Assembly: GCF_001595985.1 (NCBI RefSeq)
Contig: NZ_LOJJ01000003.1
Location: forward strand, 310,001 to 374,000
Direction: 5' to 3'
DNA: 64,000 nucleotides
Origin: Polynucleobacter sinensis
GTDB taxonomy: Bacteria > Pseudomonadota > Gammaproteobacteria > Burkholderiales > Burkholderiaceae
The translations under genes and the position numbers were made by a program. Below are positions 9,576-19,178 of the stretch, one piece after another; within the stretch, counting starts at the first letter, position 1, and each line of letters starts with the position of its first letter. The notes beneath the pieces are model-generated. The model had not been told where the DNA came from. It searched no databases and saw nothing but the letters and a program-made list of their open reading frames with translations.

Positions 9576-10277
9576 TCAAGAGGCAATCTTCTTTGGACCG
9601 CCTGGATATGGCTGTTTATAGAGCTTCTGCCAGCGTGACAGTAAGCCGTCCCGAATATCTGACTTACTAAAGAGTTCGGCAACATCTATTGCAGAATATC
9701 CCTCATGATTGCGCATGCGGATATCTGCACCGTTGTCTAGTAAAAACTTTACTAGTTGATCGTTACCAGAGTGAACTGCCATCATCAATGGTGTTGTTTC
9801 TCCAGGGCTGAGCGCATTAACTTTTGCGCCATTTTCAACCAAAAATTCTGCCACTTCGCGTTTTCCGGTTGTGCAGGCATAGTGCAAAGGTGTCCAGCCA
9901 GACTTATTGACATCAGCCTTTTTTTGCAAAACTAAGGTCTTAACAACTGGCATCTCACCTTCAATCGAGGCCATCATGAGGGGTGTTTCACCGCTCTTAT
10001 TGGCTAGATTGACATCTATATCCTTATTGCCTAGGAGCAAATCAATTACTTTAAGAGATTTATCGCGGATTGCGACTATTAGCATCGGGTTGCCTCTCGG
10101 ATCCAATGTATTGGGGCTAACTCCAGCCTTAAGCAAATCCTTGATTTCTGATACATCATCAAATTTAGCCGCTTTAGTAAAGTCGGTAATTTGATCGGCT
10201 GTTTGAGCCATTACGGGATGCATGTGAAACAGACCCAAGACTGTCAGGATTCTTAAAAACTTAAGCAAAATTCTCAT
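9576..10277 (-). CDS. Exported ankyrin-repeat protein
   Basis: 233 residues with a signal peptide (residues 1-24, ending PVMAQ) followed by about five ankyrin repeats. The consensus is clear in GETPLMMASIEG, GWTPLHYACTTGKREVAEFLVENGAKVN and TTPLMMAVHSGNDQLVKFLLDNGADI. It is a periplasmic protein-binding scaffold whose partner is unknown. Its ATG overlaps the end of tatD by 4 bp, so it is translationally coupled to the mltG-tmk-holB-tatD operon. Confidence 0.88.
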   Translation of the reverse strand: MRILLKFLRILTVLGLFHMHPVMAQTADQITDFTKAAKFDDVSEIKDLLKAGVSPNTLDPRGNPMLIVAIRDKSLKVIDLLLGNKDIDVNLANKSGETPLMMASIEGEMPVVKTLVLQKKADVNKSGWTPLHYACTTGKREVAEFLVENGAKVNALSPGETTPLMMAVHSGNDQLVKFLLDNGADIRMRNHEGYSAIDVAELFSKSDIRDGLLSRWQKLYKQPYPGGPKKIAS

Positions 10278-11062
10278 AAAAAAACTCTATCTATTTGAAA
10301 ACATTTAAAAAAATTACTAGAAGTATGTTCTGCAAGTTGCTCAATTGAAACCCCTTTTAACTCAGCAACAAATTCTCCAACCTTTGAAACCCAGGCTGGT
10401 TCATTAACTTTGCCTCGATAAGGAATTGGCGCTAAATAAGGGGAATCCGTTTCAATTAACAAACGGTCAAGCGGCACGTATTTACAGGTCTCTTGAAGAT
10501 CTTTTGCGCTCTTAAAGGTAACAATTCCAGAAAATGAGATGTAAAAACCCATTTCCATGGCGGCCTTTGCCACATCAGATGTTTCGGTAAAGCAGTGCAT
10601 TACCCCACCTATCCTATCAGCACCCTCCTCTTTTAGGATTCTCAAAGTATCTTCAGAGGAGGACCGTGTATGAATGATTAAAGGCTTTTTAGCCGCTATG
10701 GCCGCCCTAATGTGCACCCTAAACCGCTCCCTTTGCCACTCCATAGACTCATAGCTGCGATCGCCCATTCGATAGTAATCTAGGCCAGTTTCGCCAATAG
10801 CAATGATTTTGGGGTGCTTAGATTGCTCAACTAGAAATTCTACCGAAGGTTCGGGGGTATTTTCATAGTCAGGATGCACGCCAACAGAAGCATATAGGTG
10901 CGGATGATCCATTGCCAATTGCCGGACCTTTGGAAAATCCGGCAAGTCGACCGATACGCAAAGTGCATGACTGACTTTGGAGGCGGCCATATTAGCCAAA
11001 ACCTCAGGTAGTCGAGTTTGGAATTCGGGAAAATCGAGGTGGCAATGCGAGTCTATGAACAT
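10274..11062 (-). CDS. TatD family metal-dependent hydrolase (YcfH-like DNase)
   Basis: 262 residues, a full-length TatD/YcfH-type TIM-barrel amidohydrolase. Metal-binding motifs are visible: FIDSHCHLDF at the N terminus, IGETGLDYY, HTRSSSEDTL, VMHCFTE and LIETDSPYLAP. It is the fourth gene of a leftward operon and sits directly after holB, a common order. The family has metal-dependent DNase activity; the cellular role of this paralogue type is unsettled. Confidence 0.9.
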   Translation of the reverse strand: MFIDSHCHLDFPEFQTRLPEVLANMAASKVSHALCVSVDLPDFPKVRQLAMDHPHLYASVGVHPDYENTPEPSVEFLVEQSKHPKIIAIGETGLDYYRMGDRSYESMEWQRERFRVHIRAAIAAKKPLIIHTRSSSEDTLRILKEEGADRIGGVMHCFTETSDVAKAAMEMGFYISFSGIVTFKSAKDLQETCKYVPLDRLLIETDSPYLAPIPYRGKVNEPAWVSKVGEFVAELKGVSIEQLAEHTSSNFFKCFQIDRVFL

Positions 11063-11073
11063 GACTCGCTATT

Positions 11074-12222
11074 TTAGTCTTCAAAAATCTGTTGGTATTG
11101 AGAAAGCAAGGCCTCTAACTGAATTCGAGTTGCCAAAGGATGGTTTTCATGGCGACGGGCATGGACCAGAGATTTCCAAAAATTAAGTAATTTGGGCATG
11201 CGGGCCTGTTTGGCAAGCGTCTGGATGGCTGCCTCATGCTTTGGGTAATAGCGTGGGTGACCCATTTGAGCGGAACTTAAAAGATCAGCGGTCCAGCGCT
11301 GCATAGTTGACAGTAACGTTGAATAGCGGGCTTTTTGAGTTTTTTCAGCCGTATCGAGCCACTCAATTCTAGCGCCCTGGGACATAGCCCTTAGAAGGTT
11401 GTTAGACGCCTGTATAGCTATGGTTAGCTCATCTTTGTCATCTTGATGATGCCGAGCAATCAAGGATTGCAAAACGGCGTAAGGCGCCCCGCCCTGCTCA
11501 TCATAAATGGACTCGATTTCCGCTGAGCTAAATTTAGAGTTAGGCACTAAAGCCATTTGATTGCGCAACCATTCCAACCCAGTCGAGCGATCTGGTCTTG
11601 GGGCAGACACAAGACGACAGCGAGATCGAATGGTCGGAAGAACTCTATCTAGTCGATCTGCAAGCAAAATAAAAATTGTATTTTCAGGCGGCTCTTCCAG
11701 AGACTTCAATAAGGTATTCGCAGAATCCGATCTCAACATTTCCAGTGGGTAAATTAGGATCACACGGCTACCGCCACGATGAGTGCCGATGGAGAGTCCC
11801 TCAATCGCATTGCGAGTTTCTTCGATAGATATATTCTTCTTTTCTTTTTTTTCAGAAGCCTCACCATCACTATCAGATGAAATTGCCTTTGACTTTTTGG
11901 ATGAATCCGCTTCAACATCGAAATCACCATGAGGCAATAGCTTGCGATGCGTTTCCGGAACCAGGGCAATGAAATCAGGATGATTAGCAGATTCAAACCA
12001 ATGGCAAGCCTCGCACTCATTGCATGGTCTAGATAAGGGTGCGGCACTCTCGCACAATATAGCTTTTGCAAGCTCTATAGCAAACTCAAATTTACCAATG
12101 CCAGATTGGCCATGGATTAAAACAGCACTTGGTAGGTTCAATAAATTCAGACTCTCCCAGGTTGACTTAAACCAAGGGGCAAAATTAGAGGTCTGCTTAC
12201 CTGATGATTGCGATGTCATCAT
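11074..12222 (-). CDS. holB: DNA polymerase III subunit delta'
   Basis: Clamp-loader subunit of 382 residues. The P-loop form [10 protein letters not shown] is near residue 38. A zinc module with C-x11-CNECEAC follows, then [29 protein letters not shown], the sensor region with the SRC motif. Unusually, a polar block of roughly 30 residues rich in Ser, Lys, Asp and Glu (about 105-132) is inserted before the Walker B region. The gene starts with two adjacent ATG codons, and the first overlaps the tmk stop (ATGA). Confidence 0.92.
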   Translation of the reverse strand: MMTSQSSGKQTSNFAPWFKSTWESLNLLNLPSAVLIHGQSGIGKFEFAIELAKAILCESAAPLSRPCNECEACHWFESANHPDFIALVPETHRKLLPHGDFDVEADSSKKSKAISSDSDGEASEKKEKKNISIEETRNAIEGLSIGTHRGGSRVILIYPLEMLRSDSANTLLKSLEEPPENTIFILLADRLDRVLPTIRSRCRLVSAPRPDRSTGLEWLRNQMALVPNSKFSSAEIESIYDEQGGAPYAVLQSLIARHHQDDKDELTIAIQASNNLLRAMSQGARIEWLDTAEKTQKARYSTLLSTMQRWTADLLSSAQMGHPRYYPKHEAAIQTLAKQARMPKLLNFWKSLVHARRHENHPLATRIQLEALLSQYQQIFED

Positions 12223-12863
12223 TTAAGGATGATATTCAGTGACTTCAATCCAGCCCAGATAGCATCCTTGGATTGCGTGGCATCAACAATATGGAAGCGA
12301 TCCGGATCTGATTTTGCGCGGCGCAAATACTCTTGACGGACCTTCTCAAAAAAATGCAAATCTAATTGCTCGAATTTGTCTGGTGAACGAACCTGAGATC
12401 TACGATCCTGAGCAACTGAGCCTGGTAAATCAAAAAGGATCGTCAGATTGGGTTGGAGTAAAGTTCCGTCCGCTCGCCCTTGAACCCATTTTTCAAGGGC
12501 ATTTAATTTCTCAAGACTTAGTCCGCGTCCGCCACCCTGATAAGCAAAGCTCGCGTCTGTAAAACGATCGGAAATTACAATCTTTCCAGCTAGCAGAGCT
12601 GGCTCAATGATTTGAGCGACATGCTCGCGACGAGCTCCGAACATCAAAAGAGCCTCAGTTTCTAAATTCATAGGCTCATTTAATAACAAATCTCTCAAGC
12701 TCTCACCCAACTTAGTTCCACCAGGCTCACGCGTCATCACCACTTCACGATCTGGATAAGACTCTTTTAGATGATCGGCAAAAGCCGCAATATGCGTGCT
12801 TTTACCTGCACCATCAATACCTTCAAAACTAATGAAATACCCAGGAAATGGCGTGTTCTTCAT
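12219..12863 (-). CDS. tmk: Thymidylate kinase
   Basis: dTMP kinase of about 214 residues. The P-loop is [12 protein letters not shown], the substrate motif TREPGGT, and the LID region YQGGGRGL with [12 protein letters not shown] before it. I place the start at the ATG at 12863 ([15 protein letters not shown]) rather than at an upstream in-frame ATG at 12929. The upstream one lies inside the end of mltG and adds 22 non-conserved residues. The gene overlaps holB by 4 bp and lies 13 bp after mltG. Confidence 0.94.
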   Translation of the reverse strand: MKNTPFPGYFISFEGIDGAGKSTHIAAFADHLKESYPDREVVMTREPGGTKLGESLRDLLLNEPMNLETEALLMFGARREHVAQIIEPALLAGKIVISDRFTDASFAYQGGGRGLSLEKLNALEKWVQGRADGTLLQPNLTILFDLPGSVAQDRRSQVRSPDKFEQLDLHFFEKVRQEYLRRAKSDPDRFHIVDATQSKDAIWAGLKSLNIILK

Positions 12864-12876
12864 AATTATTGTGTAC

Positions 12877-13974
12877 TCATTTTTGTGCGGAATTGCGTTT
12901 ACGCTGATACTGATCGACCGCACTCTCATGATCTTTTAAATTGTTAGAAAAATGGCTGGTGCCATCCCCTTTAGCCACAAAATAGATTGCATCAGTCTTG
13001 GCGGGATGTACCGAAGCCTGAAGCGATTCTTTGCTGGGCATTGCTATTGGGGTTGGCGGCAAACCTTTGCGCATATATGTATTGTAGGCACTGTCTTTAC
13101 GAAGGTCTGCTTTTCGTAGGTTTCCATCAAAATTAGGTCCAATTCCATAAATAATGGTGGGGTCTGTTTGTAGCGGCATTTTTAAATTCAGGCGATTTAG
13201 AAATACCGCTGCCACCAAAGATCGGTCGGAATGACGCCCAGTCTCTTTTTCAACAATAGAAGCCAAAATCAATAACTCGTAAGGGGATTTCAGGGGGGAG
13301 TTGCTCTCCCGCTGATCCCATGCGGCACTGAGTTGTTTTTGCATTGCTTGTGAGGCACGTTTATAAACTGAAAGATCGGTGTCATCCGGATCAAAAATAT
13401 AGGTATCCGGGAAAAATAATCCTTCATCGCCTGGGTAATGAAGGTTGAGAGATTCAAGGAGTTGCTTGGCGTTCATTCCCTGGGTTTGATGGATTAAAGC
13501 AGGATGTTTATCTACCAGTGCACGAACTTGCCATATCGACATTCCAGGAATAATGGCGATAGATTCTCGCACTCGATCGCCGCGGGCAATCTTCAATAGC
13601 ACCTTTCCTAAGCTGGCATGCTCAGGCAGTAGATAAGTTCCAGGCTTGAGCTTTGAGCCAACAAATATGCTTCTAGCTGCTATTTGAAAAATGATTGCAG
13701 GCGTTTTAAGACCCTGGGCTGATAACTGATCTGCAATTGATCCAAGACTGGATTGAGGTGCAATCTTAACTTTATATGTTGACGGGCCTGGGAACTGGGC
13801 TTGAGAGGGTGAGCTAGAGGGTACTACCGGCCAAAGGAAAACTGTCCCGTAAAACAATCCAATGCACAGCGCCATAACGACAAAAAGCCTCCGCCAATGG
13901 CTGGGTTCGCGTTGTGTTGCAAATAAGGCTCTTCTCTGAAATTTTCTGCTCATCGAGCTATGATAAAAGCTCAT
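12877..13974 (-). CDS. mltG: Endolytic murein transglycosylase MltG
   Basis: 365 residues. A short cytoplasmic part is followed by one transmembrane helix (about 29-49) and a periplasmic YceG domain. The catalytic region contains [11 protein letters not shown], with the conserved glutamate, plus [10 protein letters not shown] and [11 protein letters not shown]. It cleaves nascent glycan strands and ends their growth. It heads a leftward operon with tmk, holB, tatD and an ankyrin gene. Its ATG (13972-13974) overlaps the ygfZ ATG (13973-13975) on the other strand; an alternative in-frame ATG lies at 13953. Confidence 0.92.
   Translation of the reverse strand: MSFYHSSMSRKFQRRALFATQREPSHWRRLFVVMALCIGLFYGTVFLWPVVPSSSPSQAQFPGPSTYKVKIAPQSSLGSIADQLSAQGLKTPAIIFQIAARSIFVGSKLKPGTYLLPEHASLGKVLLKIARGDRVRESIAIIPGMSIWQVRALVDKHPALIHQTQGMNAKQLLESLNLHYPGDEGLFFPDTYIFDPDDTDLSVYKRASQAMQKQLSAAWDQRESNSPLKSPYELLILASIVEKETGRHSDRSLVAAVFLNRLNLKMPLQTDPTIIYGIGPNFDGNLRKADLRKDSAYNTYMRKGLPPTPIAMPSKESLQASVHPAKTDAIYFVAKGDGTSHFSNNLKDHESAVDQYQRKRNSAQK
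13936..13964 (+). promoter_or_regulatory. ygfZ promoter with no leader, inside mltG
   Basis: CTGAAA (13936-13941, 4 of 6), a 17-nt spacer and TATGAT (13959-13964, 5 of 6). The -10 ends 8 nt before the ygfZ ATG at 13973, so the predicted transcript begins within about 2 nt of the start codon. The promoter lies within the N-terminal codons of the divergent mltG. No Shine-Dalgarno sequence is present. Confidence 0.5.
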
Positions 13975-14977
13975 GACAACATACTCTCAAAATTCCCTAG
14001 ATTCCAGTGCTTTATTTAATGGATTCACTTCCCTGCCAGATTGGGGCTTAATATTGGTCGAGGGGCCAGATGCCGCCACTCTTCTCCAAAGTCAGCTCAG
14101 CAACTCAGTAGTGGGAATGGTCAAAGTTAGCCCAGGTCAAATTGCTCGGGGTCCCCAAGCAACCCGCTTAGTTGGATATTGCAGCCCCAAAGGAAGATTG
14201 ATCGCTAGCGCCTGGGTAGCACTCTCCCCCGAATCAGAAGACTCCCAAGATCGCTTTGCGATGTTTATCTCGAAAGATATTGCAGCCAGTACCGCCAAAA
14301 AACTATCGATGTACATCCTCCGATCCAAGGTGAAGATCGTTGATGCTTCCGATTCATGGGAGGTATTTTGCTCCTACTCAAATGAGGGTGATGCAGCCAT
14401 TCATCATGTTGAGCCTAACAATATCGCGATGGATATTCCTTCCGTATTGAATCATGATCAATTATTTAATCGAACATTGATTGCAAAACCAAGAGTGAGT
14501 GTAAGTAAGGAAAATTTAAACCCCATTGCTTTGGAAAATTGGAATTCGCTTGAAGTATTAAGCGGTATTCCACGGATTGTTTTATCAACGCAGGAGCAAT
14601 TTGTACCGCAGATGATTAACTTTGAATCCGTTTCTGGAGTGGACTTTAAAAAAGGTTGCTACCCAGGTCAGGAGATCGTCGCTCGCAGCCAGTATCGCGG
14701 TGCAGTTAAGCGAAGACTCCAATTGGGACATACCAATCTAGATTCGCTGGTTGCGAAGTCTGCTAAGCCTGGCGTTGAAATTTTTCACTCAAGCGATCCA
14801 GCACAACCCTGCGGGATGGTTGTTCTTGCATCACCCAATCTCAGAGATGCCGCCAGAATTGATTTTCAGATCGAGTGCAAATTAGACTCTTTAGAGTCCG
14901 GGGATATTCATTTAGCTAGCATCGATGGACCTGTGTTAAAAATAGATTCACTACCCTACCCCTTGATAGAGATTTAA
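13973..14977 (+). CDS. ygfZ: Folate-binding YgfZ/GcvT-like protein
   Basis: 334 residues of the YgfZ family, folate-dependent proteins that help maintain certain iron-sulfur enzymes. The signature KGCYPGQEIVAR with its conserved cysteine is at about residues 224-235, followed by SQYRGAVKRR. The N-terminal folate-binding fold starts around GLILVEGPDAATLLQSQ. The start at 13973 is required to include this region. The NRDE gene follows after 11 bp. Confidence 0.93.
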   Translation: MTTYSQNSLDSSALFNGFTSLPDWGLILVEGPDAATLLQSQLSNSVVGMVKVSPGQIARGPQATRLVGYCSPKGRLIASAWVALSPESEDSQDRFAMFISKDIAASTAKKLSMYILRSKVKIVDASDSWEVFCSYSNEGDAAIHHVEPNNIAMDIPSVLNHDQLFNRTLIAKPRVSVSKENLNPIALENWNSLEVLSGIPRIVLSTQEQFVPQMINFESVSGVDFKKGCYPGQEIVARSQYRGAVKRRLQLGHTNLDSLVAKSAKPGVEIFHSSDPAQPCGMVVLASPNLRDAARIDFQIECKLDSLESGDIHLASIDGPVLKIDSLPYPLIEI

Positions 14978-14988
14978 TTGCCCCTTTT

Positions 14989-15846
14989 ATGTGTTTAATT
15001 CTCTTTGCCTGGAAATCCCACCCTGACTACCCATTAGTAGTAGCTGCGAATCGCGACGAGTTTTACGAACGTGATACAGATGCTATGGGTTGGTGGCCGG
15101 AGCATCCACATATTTTGGCCGGAAGAGATCGGGCAGATGTTGTTGGCAGCCCCGGTACATGGCTAGGGTTCACCAAAACTGGACGCTTTGCAGCTTTAAC
15201 AAATGTTCGAGCCCCTAGTGAAAAAAATCCAGATGCAAGGACCCGTGGCGAACTTTCGCTTCGATACCTTGCTGGCCAGACAAAACCTCATGACTTTGTA
15301 GTGGAAAACGCAAAGCAGTTTGAAAAATATAATGGCTTCAATCTGCTAATGGCAGACTTAAGCGATCCTGGTAACGCAGAAATGCATTGGGTGAGCAATA
15401 GATTGATAATGGGGCAAAACGTCCGCCCCAGAAAAGTATTCCCTAAAAATGCGCTATCTCCTGGCGTGTACGGACTGTCAAATGCCATGCTAGATACGCC
15501 TTGGCCAAAAGTAAATCATCGCGTCGCCGCATTTGCTCAGACTCTGGCAATGGATGCCGGTAATTTAAAAAATGCTGATCATTACTTGCGAGTACTTGCA
15601 GATACCCATGAGGCAACGCCACAGGAGCTACCAAGCACCGGGATCAATAAAGAGTGGGAAAAAGCCCTGTCTGCCGCATTTATTAAGACGCCGTCCTATG
15701 GAACCCGCTCCAGCACCATACTGCGCGTTCGCAAAGATGGGCAATTTGAAATGGTCGAAAGACGCTTTGATGCAAATGGCGCCATAGGTCATGATGTCGT
15801 GACTGGGGAGCTGAGCGCTGCTCCAGGATCAAATCTATCTGTATAA
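14989..15846 (+). CDS. NRDE/TANGO2 family protein
   Basis: 285 residues of the NRDE family, related to eukaryotic TANGO2. The start is fixed by the invariant N terminus MCLILFAW; the name-giving NRDE motif is in VVAANRDEFYERDT. Also visible are GTWLGFTKTGRFAALTNVR, GVYGLSNAMLDTPWPK and GTRSSTILRV. The proteins are cysteine-start, Ntn-hydrolase-like in layout, but the activity is unproven. No ribosome binding site is seen in the 11 bp after ygfZ, so translation may be coupled to ygfZ. Confidence 0.85.
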   Translation: MCLILFAWKSHPDYPLVVAANRDEFYERDTDAMGWWPEHPHILAGRDRADVVGSPGTWLGFTKTGRFAALTNVRAPSEKNPDARTRGELSLRYLAGQTKPHDFVVENAKQFEKYNGFNLLMADLSDPGNAEMHWVSNRLIMGQNVRPRKVFPKNALSPGVYGLSNAMLDTPWPKVNHRVAAFAQTLAMDAGNLKNADHYLRVLADTHEATPQELPSTGINKEWEKALSAAFIKTPSYGTRSSTILRVRKDGQFEMVERRFDANGAIGHDVVTGELSAAPGSNLSV

Positions 15847-15858
15847 GCCTTAATTAAC

Positions 15859-16341
15859 TTATTGCTGACGTAAATCGTCGTTGATAACGCGCTCACCTTG
15901 GGCATTTTTGCTGGCTAGACGTTTTAAATATTTAAATGTACCGGTTGCCATACAACAGATTTCACCTTGGTCGTTATAAAGCTTTGCCTCACAAAATGCC
16001 ATGGTTGCCGTACGCCTGACGGTGTCTGCTTTGACGCGCAAAATTCCGTTGGCTGCCTGCATAAAATTGTTCTTCATTTCAATGGTCACAACACTTCGAT
16101 CACTGGGGTCACCCGATCTTGCTGCTACGGCCATAGCAACATCCATGAGGGTTAATAAAACGCCGCCATGCGCAACATCCCAAGTATTTGTATGCTCAGG
16201 CTTTAAGGCCAAAAGAATTTCCCCTTTACCCATTTCGGCACTGAGACAACGAACCCCAAGTAACTTTAAAAATGGAACATTCAGTTCCTCACCAAGATTT
16301 GCTAACTGGGTAGCGGCATTGAGCTGTACTTTATTTGTCAT
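15859..16341 (-). CDS. PaaI-type hotdog thioesterase
   Basis: 160 residues with a single hotdog domain. The HGGVLLTLMDVAMA helix with the HGG motif is at about residues 58-71, and the FMQAANG and MATGTFKYLK strands follow. It is probably a cytoplasmic acyl- or aryl-CoA thioesterase; the substrate is unknown. It is the only leftward gene in this stretch, divergent from selO. Its ATG has no Shine-Dalgarno sequence and lies exactly where the strong upstream promoter should start transcription. Confidence 0.85.
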   Translation of the reverse strand: MTNKVQLNAATQLANLGEELNVPFLKLLGVRCLSAEMGKGEILLALKPEHTNTWDVAHGGVLLTLMDVAMAVAARSGDPSDRSVVTIEMKNNFMQAANGILRVKADTVRRTATMAFCEAKLYNDQGEICCMATGTFKYLKRLASKNAQGERVINDDLRQQ

Positions 16342-16347
16342 AGGGAT

Positions 16348-16376
16348 ATTCTAGGGCCTTCTGCGTCCCGTGTGAA
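16348..16376 (-). promoter_or_regulatory. Promoter of the PaaI thioesterase, leaderless start predicted
   Basis: Leftward TTCACA (16371-16376, 5 of 6), a 17-nt spacer and TAGAAT (16348-16353, 5 of 6). This is one of the best sigma70-like matches noticed in the window. Seven nt beyond the -10 is base 16341, the A of the ATG. Confidence 0.6.
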
Positions 16377-16383
16377 TTCCTCA

Positions 16384-16389
16384 TAGAAT
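16384..16389 (+). promoter_or_regulatory. -10 element of selO, leaderless start predicted
   Basis: TAGAAT (5 of 6) ends 6 nt before the selO ATG at 16396, with no Shine-Dalgarno sequence between. The -35 is poor at 16-18 nt spacing (best CTGCGT at 16361-16366), so the promoter may need an activator or be weak. It is interleaved with the divergent thioesterase promoter in a 54-bp intergenic region. Confidence 0.4.
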
Positions 16390-16395
16390 ACAAAA

Positions 16396-17862
16396 ATGCC
16401 TTTTACTCTCAGTGGAGACGATACCTGTCAAACCACCACCCCCTCCCGACTCCACGATCCATATTGGGTGGCCATATCGCCAAATGCGGCAGAGCTCATT
16501 CAATTGCCACTGGGCTCCGATGGATTGCCGGTCGATCCGCTTTGGCTTGATCTACTGGCGGGAAATACCCTTAAAACTAGCGATATTGAATTCCCAAACC
16601 CCATTGCAACTGTCTACAGCGGTCATCAATTTGGTGTCTGGGCTGGTCAGCTTGGTGATGGCCGCGCTATTCTCCTGGGAGATTTACATGGTCAAGAGTT
16701 ACAGCTAAAGGGTGCTGGAATCACCCGCTTCTCGAGAATGGGCGATGGAAGAGCGGTACTACGCTCATCAATTCGGGAGTTTTTATGTAGTGAGGCGATG
16801 CATGCTTTGGGTATCCCAACTAGTCGAGCACTCTCAGTTGTGGGCTCAAAGGAAAAGGTTATCCGCGAATCCGTTGAAACAGCAGCAGTTTGCGCACGGC
16901 TAGCACCAAGCTTTATTCGTATCGGCCACTTTGAGCACTACGCATCCCTAGAAAATACTGTCCGACTCAAAGAATTGGCCGATCTATTAATCACTCACTT
17001 CTATCCAGAGTGTTCACAGCATGATCAACCATACTTGAGTCTCTTTAAAGCTATCTCCAAACGTAATGCAAAGCTTGTCGCTCAATGGCAATCAGTAGGA
17101 TTCTGTCACGGGGTTCTTAATAGCGACAACATTAGTGCCTTAGGCCTAACAATTGACTATGGACCTTTTGGATTTTTGGATCAATTTCAGATAGATCATA
17201 TCTGTAACCATAGTGATTCAGGTGGTCGGTATGCTTATCACAAGCAACCACAAATAATGCACTGGAATATGGCCTGCCTTGCTAGCGCGATGCTTCCACT
17301 AATTGAAATTAATCAGACCACAGAAAATGCTCACGAAATACTTCGCTCTGCATTAGATGAATTTCCGGTTACTTATGCAAAAGAATGGCAAGGCTTATTC
17401 CGAAGAAAATTAGGGCTTGAGATAGAAATTGATGGAGATATCGAATTAATTGAACGCTTGCTGCAAGCAATGCACGACTCACAAATCGATTTCACCAACT
17501 TCTTTCGCTCTCTCGGAAATGTAAAAAAAGGTATGCAGGTAGCCGATATCGATACAAGAAACGACTTTATTGACCGCGAAGGGATTGATCCATGGTTTGG
17601 CGACTATCTCACAAGGCTTGAACAAGAGACAGCAGATGATGTCGCTAGAAAAATGGTGATGGATAGTATCAATCCTAAATATATTTTGAGAAATTATCTT
17701 GCTCAAGTGGCTATTGAGAAGGCTCAGCGTGATGACTTCTCAGAGGTGGCTACACTTCTCAAGTTACTTAGCAATCCCTATGATGAGCAACCTGAATTTG
17801 AAGCCTATTCCAAGCCACCACCGCAAGATATGCGACATATTGCTGTCAGCTGTTCGTCTTAA
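16396..17862 (+). CDS. selO: Protein adenylyltransferase SelO (YdiU/UPF0061)
   Basis: 488-residue pseudokinase-fold enzyme that transfers AMP to protein hydroxyl groups; E. coli SelO is linked to redox stress. Hallmarks are [18 protein letters not shown] (nucleotide loop), [29 protein letters not shown], a GVLNSDN catalytic-type loop and the DYGPFGFLD metal-binding segment. The GVLNSDN loop differs slightly from the common GVMNTDN. The next gene, msrB, is 17 bp downstream, which fits a shared oxidative-stress role. Confidence 0.93.
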   Translation: MPFTLSGDDTCQTTTPSRLHDPYWVAISPNAAELIQLPLGSDGLPVDPLWLDLLAGNTLKTSDIEFPNPIATVYSGHQFGVWAGQLGDGRAILLGDLHGQELQLKGAGITRFSRMGDGRAVLRSSIREFLCSEAMHALGIPTSRALSVVGSKEKVIRESVETAAVCARLAPSFIRIGHFEHYASLENTVRLKELADLLITHFYPECSQHDQPYLSLFKAISKRNAKLVAQWQSVGFCHGVLNSDNISALGLTIDYGPFGFLDQFQIDHICNHSDSGGRYAYHKQPQIMHWNMACLASAMLPLIEINQTTENAHEILRSALDEFPVTYAKEWQGLFRRKLGLEIEIDGDIELIERLLQAMHDSQIDFTNFFRSLGNVKKGMQVADIDTRNDFIDREGIDPWFGDYLTRLEQETADDVARKMVMDSINPKYILRNYLAQVAIEKAQRDDFSEVATLLKLLSNPYDEQPEFEAYSKPPPQDMRHIAVSCSS

Positions 17863-17879
17863 TAACCACGGGATTTGCC

Positions 17880-18278
17880 ATGAATAAAAAATCTGATCAA
17901 CAGTACAAAGAGTCATTAAGCGATATTCAATATCGCGTCACACGTGAGGCCGCCACAGAGAGGCCATTTACTGGCGAGTATTGGGATCATTGGGATGATG
18001 GCCGCTATAGCTGCATCTGCTGTGGCACCCCCCTCTTTCAATCCTCCACCAAATTTGATGCGGGGTGTGGCTGGCCAAGCTATAGCACTCCAGATAATAA
18101 TGATGCCATCACCGAAATTCGTGATCTATCCCACGGGATGGTTCGCACTGAGGTTCGCTGCTCAAATTGCGACGCCCACTTAGGGCATGTTTTTGATGAT
18201 GGCCCCCAACCCACCGGCCTTCGCTATTGCATTAATTCAGCATCTTTGCGTTTTGAACCTTCTGGGAATGTGAAATAG
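17880..18278 (+). CDS. msrB: Peptide-methionine (R)-S-oxide reductase
   Basis: 132-residue MsrB that reduces the R epimer of methionine sulfoxide. Two zinc-binding CxxC pairs (CICC and CSNC) are present. The substrate region is [10 protein letters not shown], and the catalytic cysteine lies in [12 protein letters not shown]. There is no signal peptide, so it is cytoplasmic. It lies in a tight series with selO upstream and yciB 15 bp downstream. Confidence 0.96.
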   Translation: MNKKSDQQYKESLSDIQYRVTREAATERPFTGEYWDHWDDGRYSCICCGTPLFQSSTKFDAGCGWPSYSTPDNNDAITEIRDLSHGMVRTEVRCSNCDAHLGHVFDDGPQPTGLRYCINSASLRFEPSGNVK

Positions 18279-18293
18279 CAGGATAATGACGTC

Positions 18294-18842
18294 ATGAAAT
18301 TTTTATTCGACCTCTTTCCGATCATCCTTTTTTTTATCGCCTTTAAATTTGGTGATATTTACACTGCAACCATTGTTGCGATGATTGCCACCATTGGGCA
18401 AATTCTTTGGGTTTACTACCGACATCGCAAGATTGATGCGATGCAATGGGTGAGTCTAGTGATGATCCTGGTATTTGGCAGCCTGACCATTTTTTTGCAC
18501 GACAAGACATTTATTCAGTTGAAGCCTACCGCCCTCTATTGGCTTTTCTCGGGAGCTTTATTTATCAGTGCTCAATTCTTCCAAAAGAACTGGATTCAAG
18601 TGCTGATGGGCAAACAGATCACCTTAAAAGAACACAGCGCCAAATCAGTCTGGCACCAAGTCAATATGGCGTGGGCCGTCTTTTTCTTCTTCATGGGCGT
18701 TCTTAACCTCTACATCGCCTTTGAGTTCTCGGAAGAGACATGGGTTAATTTCAAGCTGTTTGGCAGCACAGGTTTATTGGTGATCTTCGTCATCATCCAA
18801 GGTGTTTGGCTTAGTCGGCATATGGAGCACCCAGAGGAATGA
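18294..18842 (+). CDS. yciB: Inner-membrane septation protein A (YciB/IspZ)
   Basis: 182-residue polytopic membrane protein with about five to six helices. Family marks are MKFLFDLFPIILFF at the N terminus, YRHRKIDAMQW, FLHDKTFIQLKP and NMAWAVFFFFMGVLNLYIAF. It is involved in cell-envelope integrity and septation. Its last codon overlaps the bolA ATG by 4 bp (ATGA), indicating coupled translation; yciB-bolA is a frequent betaproteobacterial pair. Confidence 0.94.
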   Translation: MKFLFDLFPIILFFIAFKFGDIYTATIVAMIATIGQILWVYYRHRKIDAMQWVSLVMILVFGSLTIFLHDKTFIQLKPTALYWLFSGALFISAQFFQKNWIQVLMGKQITLKEHSAKSVWHQVNMAWAVFFFFMGVLNLYIAFEFSEETWVNFKLFGSTGLLVIFVIIQGVWLSRHMEHPEE

Positions 18843-19123
18843 GTATCAACCAAGAGAGAATTCGCCTTTTTGAAGCAGAACTAAAGAGGGTATTTGAGGT
18901 CAAGCAACTTATCATCGAGGATGAGAGCCACCTTCATGCCGGTCATGCGGGAGCTGCTAGCGGCGGCGGCCACTTTAGGATCTCCATTATCGCCCCTGAT
19001 TTCGAGGGGTTAAGCCTTATGGCCCGCCACCGTGCCATTTACGCTGCCTTAAAAAGCTATTTTCCAGCTGAAATCCACGCCCTTACCATTCAAGCCCTAA
19101 CTCCTAGTGAAAGCACTGATTAG
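18839..19123 (+). CDS. BolA family protein
   Basis: 94 residues with the BolA fold. The conserved H-containing segment is DESHLHAGHAG, followed by GGGHFRISIIAPDFEG and the helix LMARHRAIYAAL. BolA proteins pair with monothiol glutaredoxins in iron-sulfur handling or regulation. The start overlaps the yciB stop. The parvulin gene follows. Confidence 0.92.
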   Translation: MSINQERIRLFEAELKRVFEVKQLIIEDESHLHAGHAGAASGGGHFRISIIAPDFEGLSLMARHRAIYAALKSYFPAEIHALTIQALTPSESTD

Positions 19124-19178
19124 CCAAGCTTGCTTTAAGATAAGGTTTTATGATCTTCCAACACAAGCACATCCTATT

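Noticed and set aside
12864..12929. Extended N terminus of thymidylate kinase
   Set aside because: The extra 22 residues overlap the conserved end of mltG in another frame and are not part of the kinase family.
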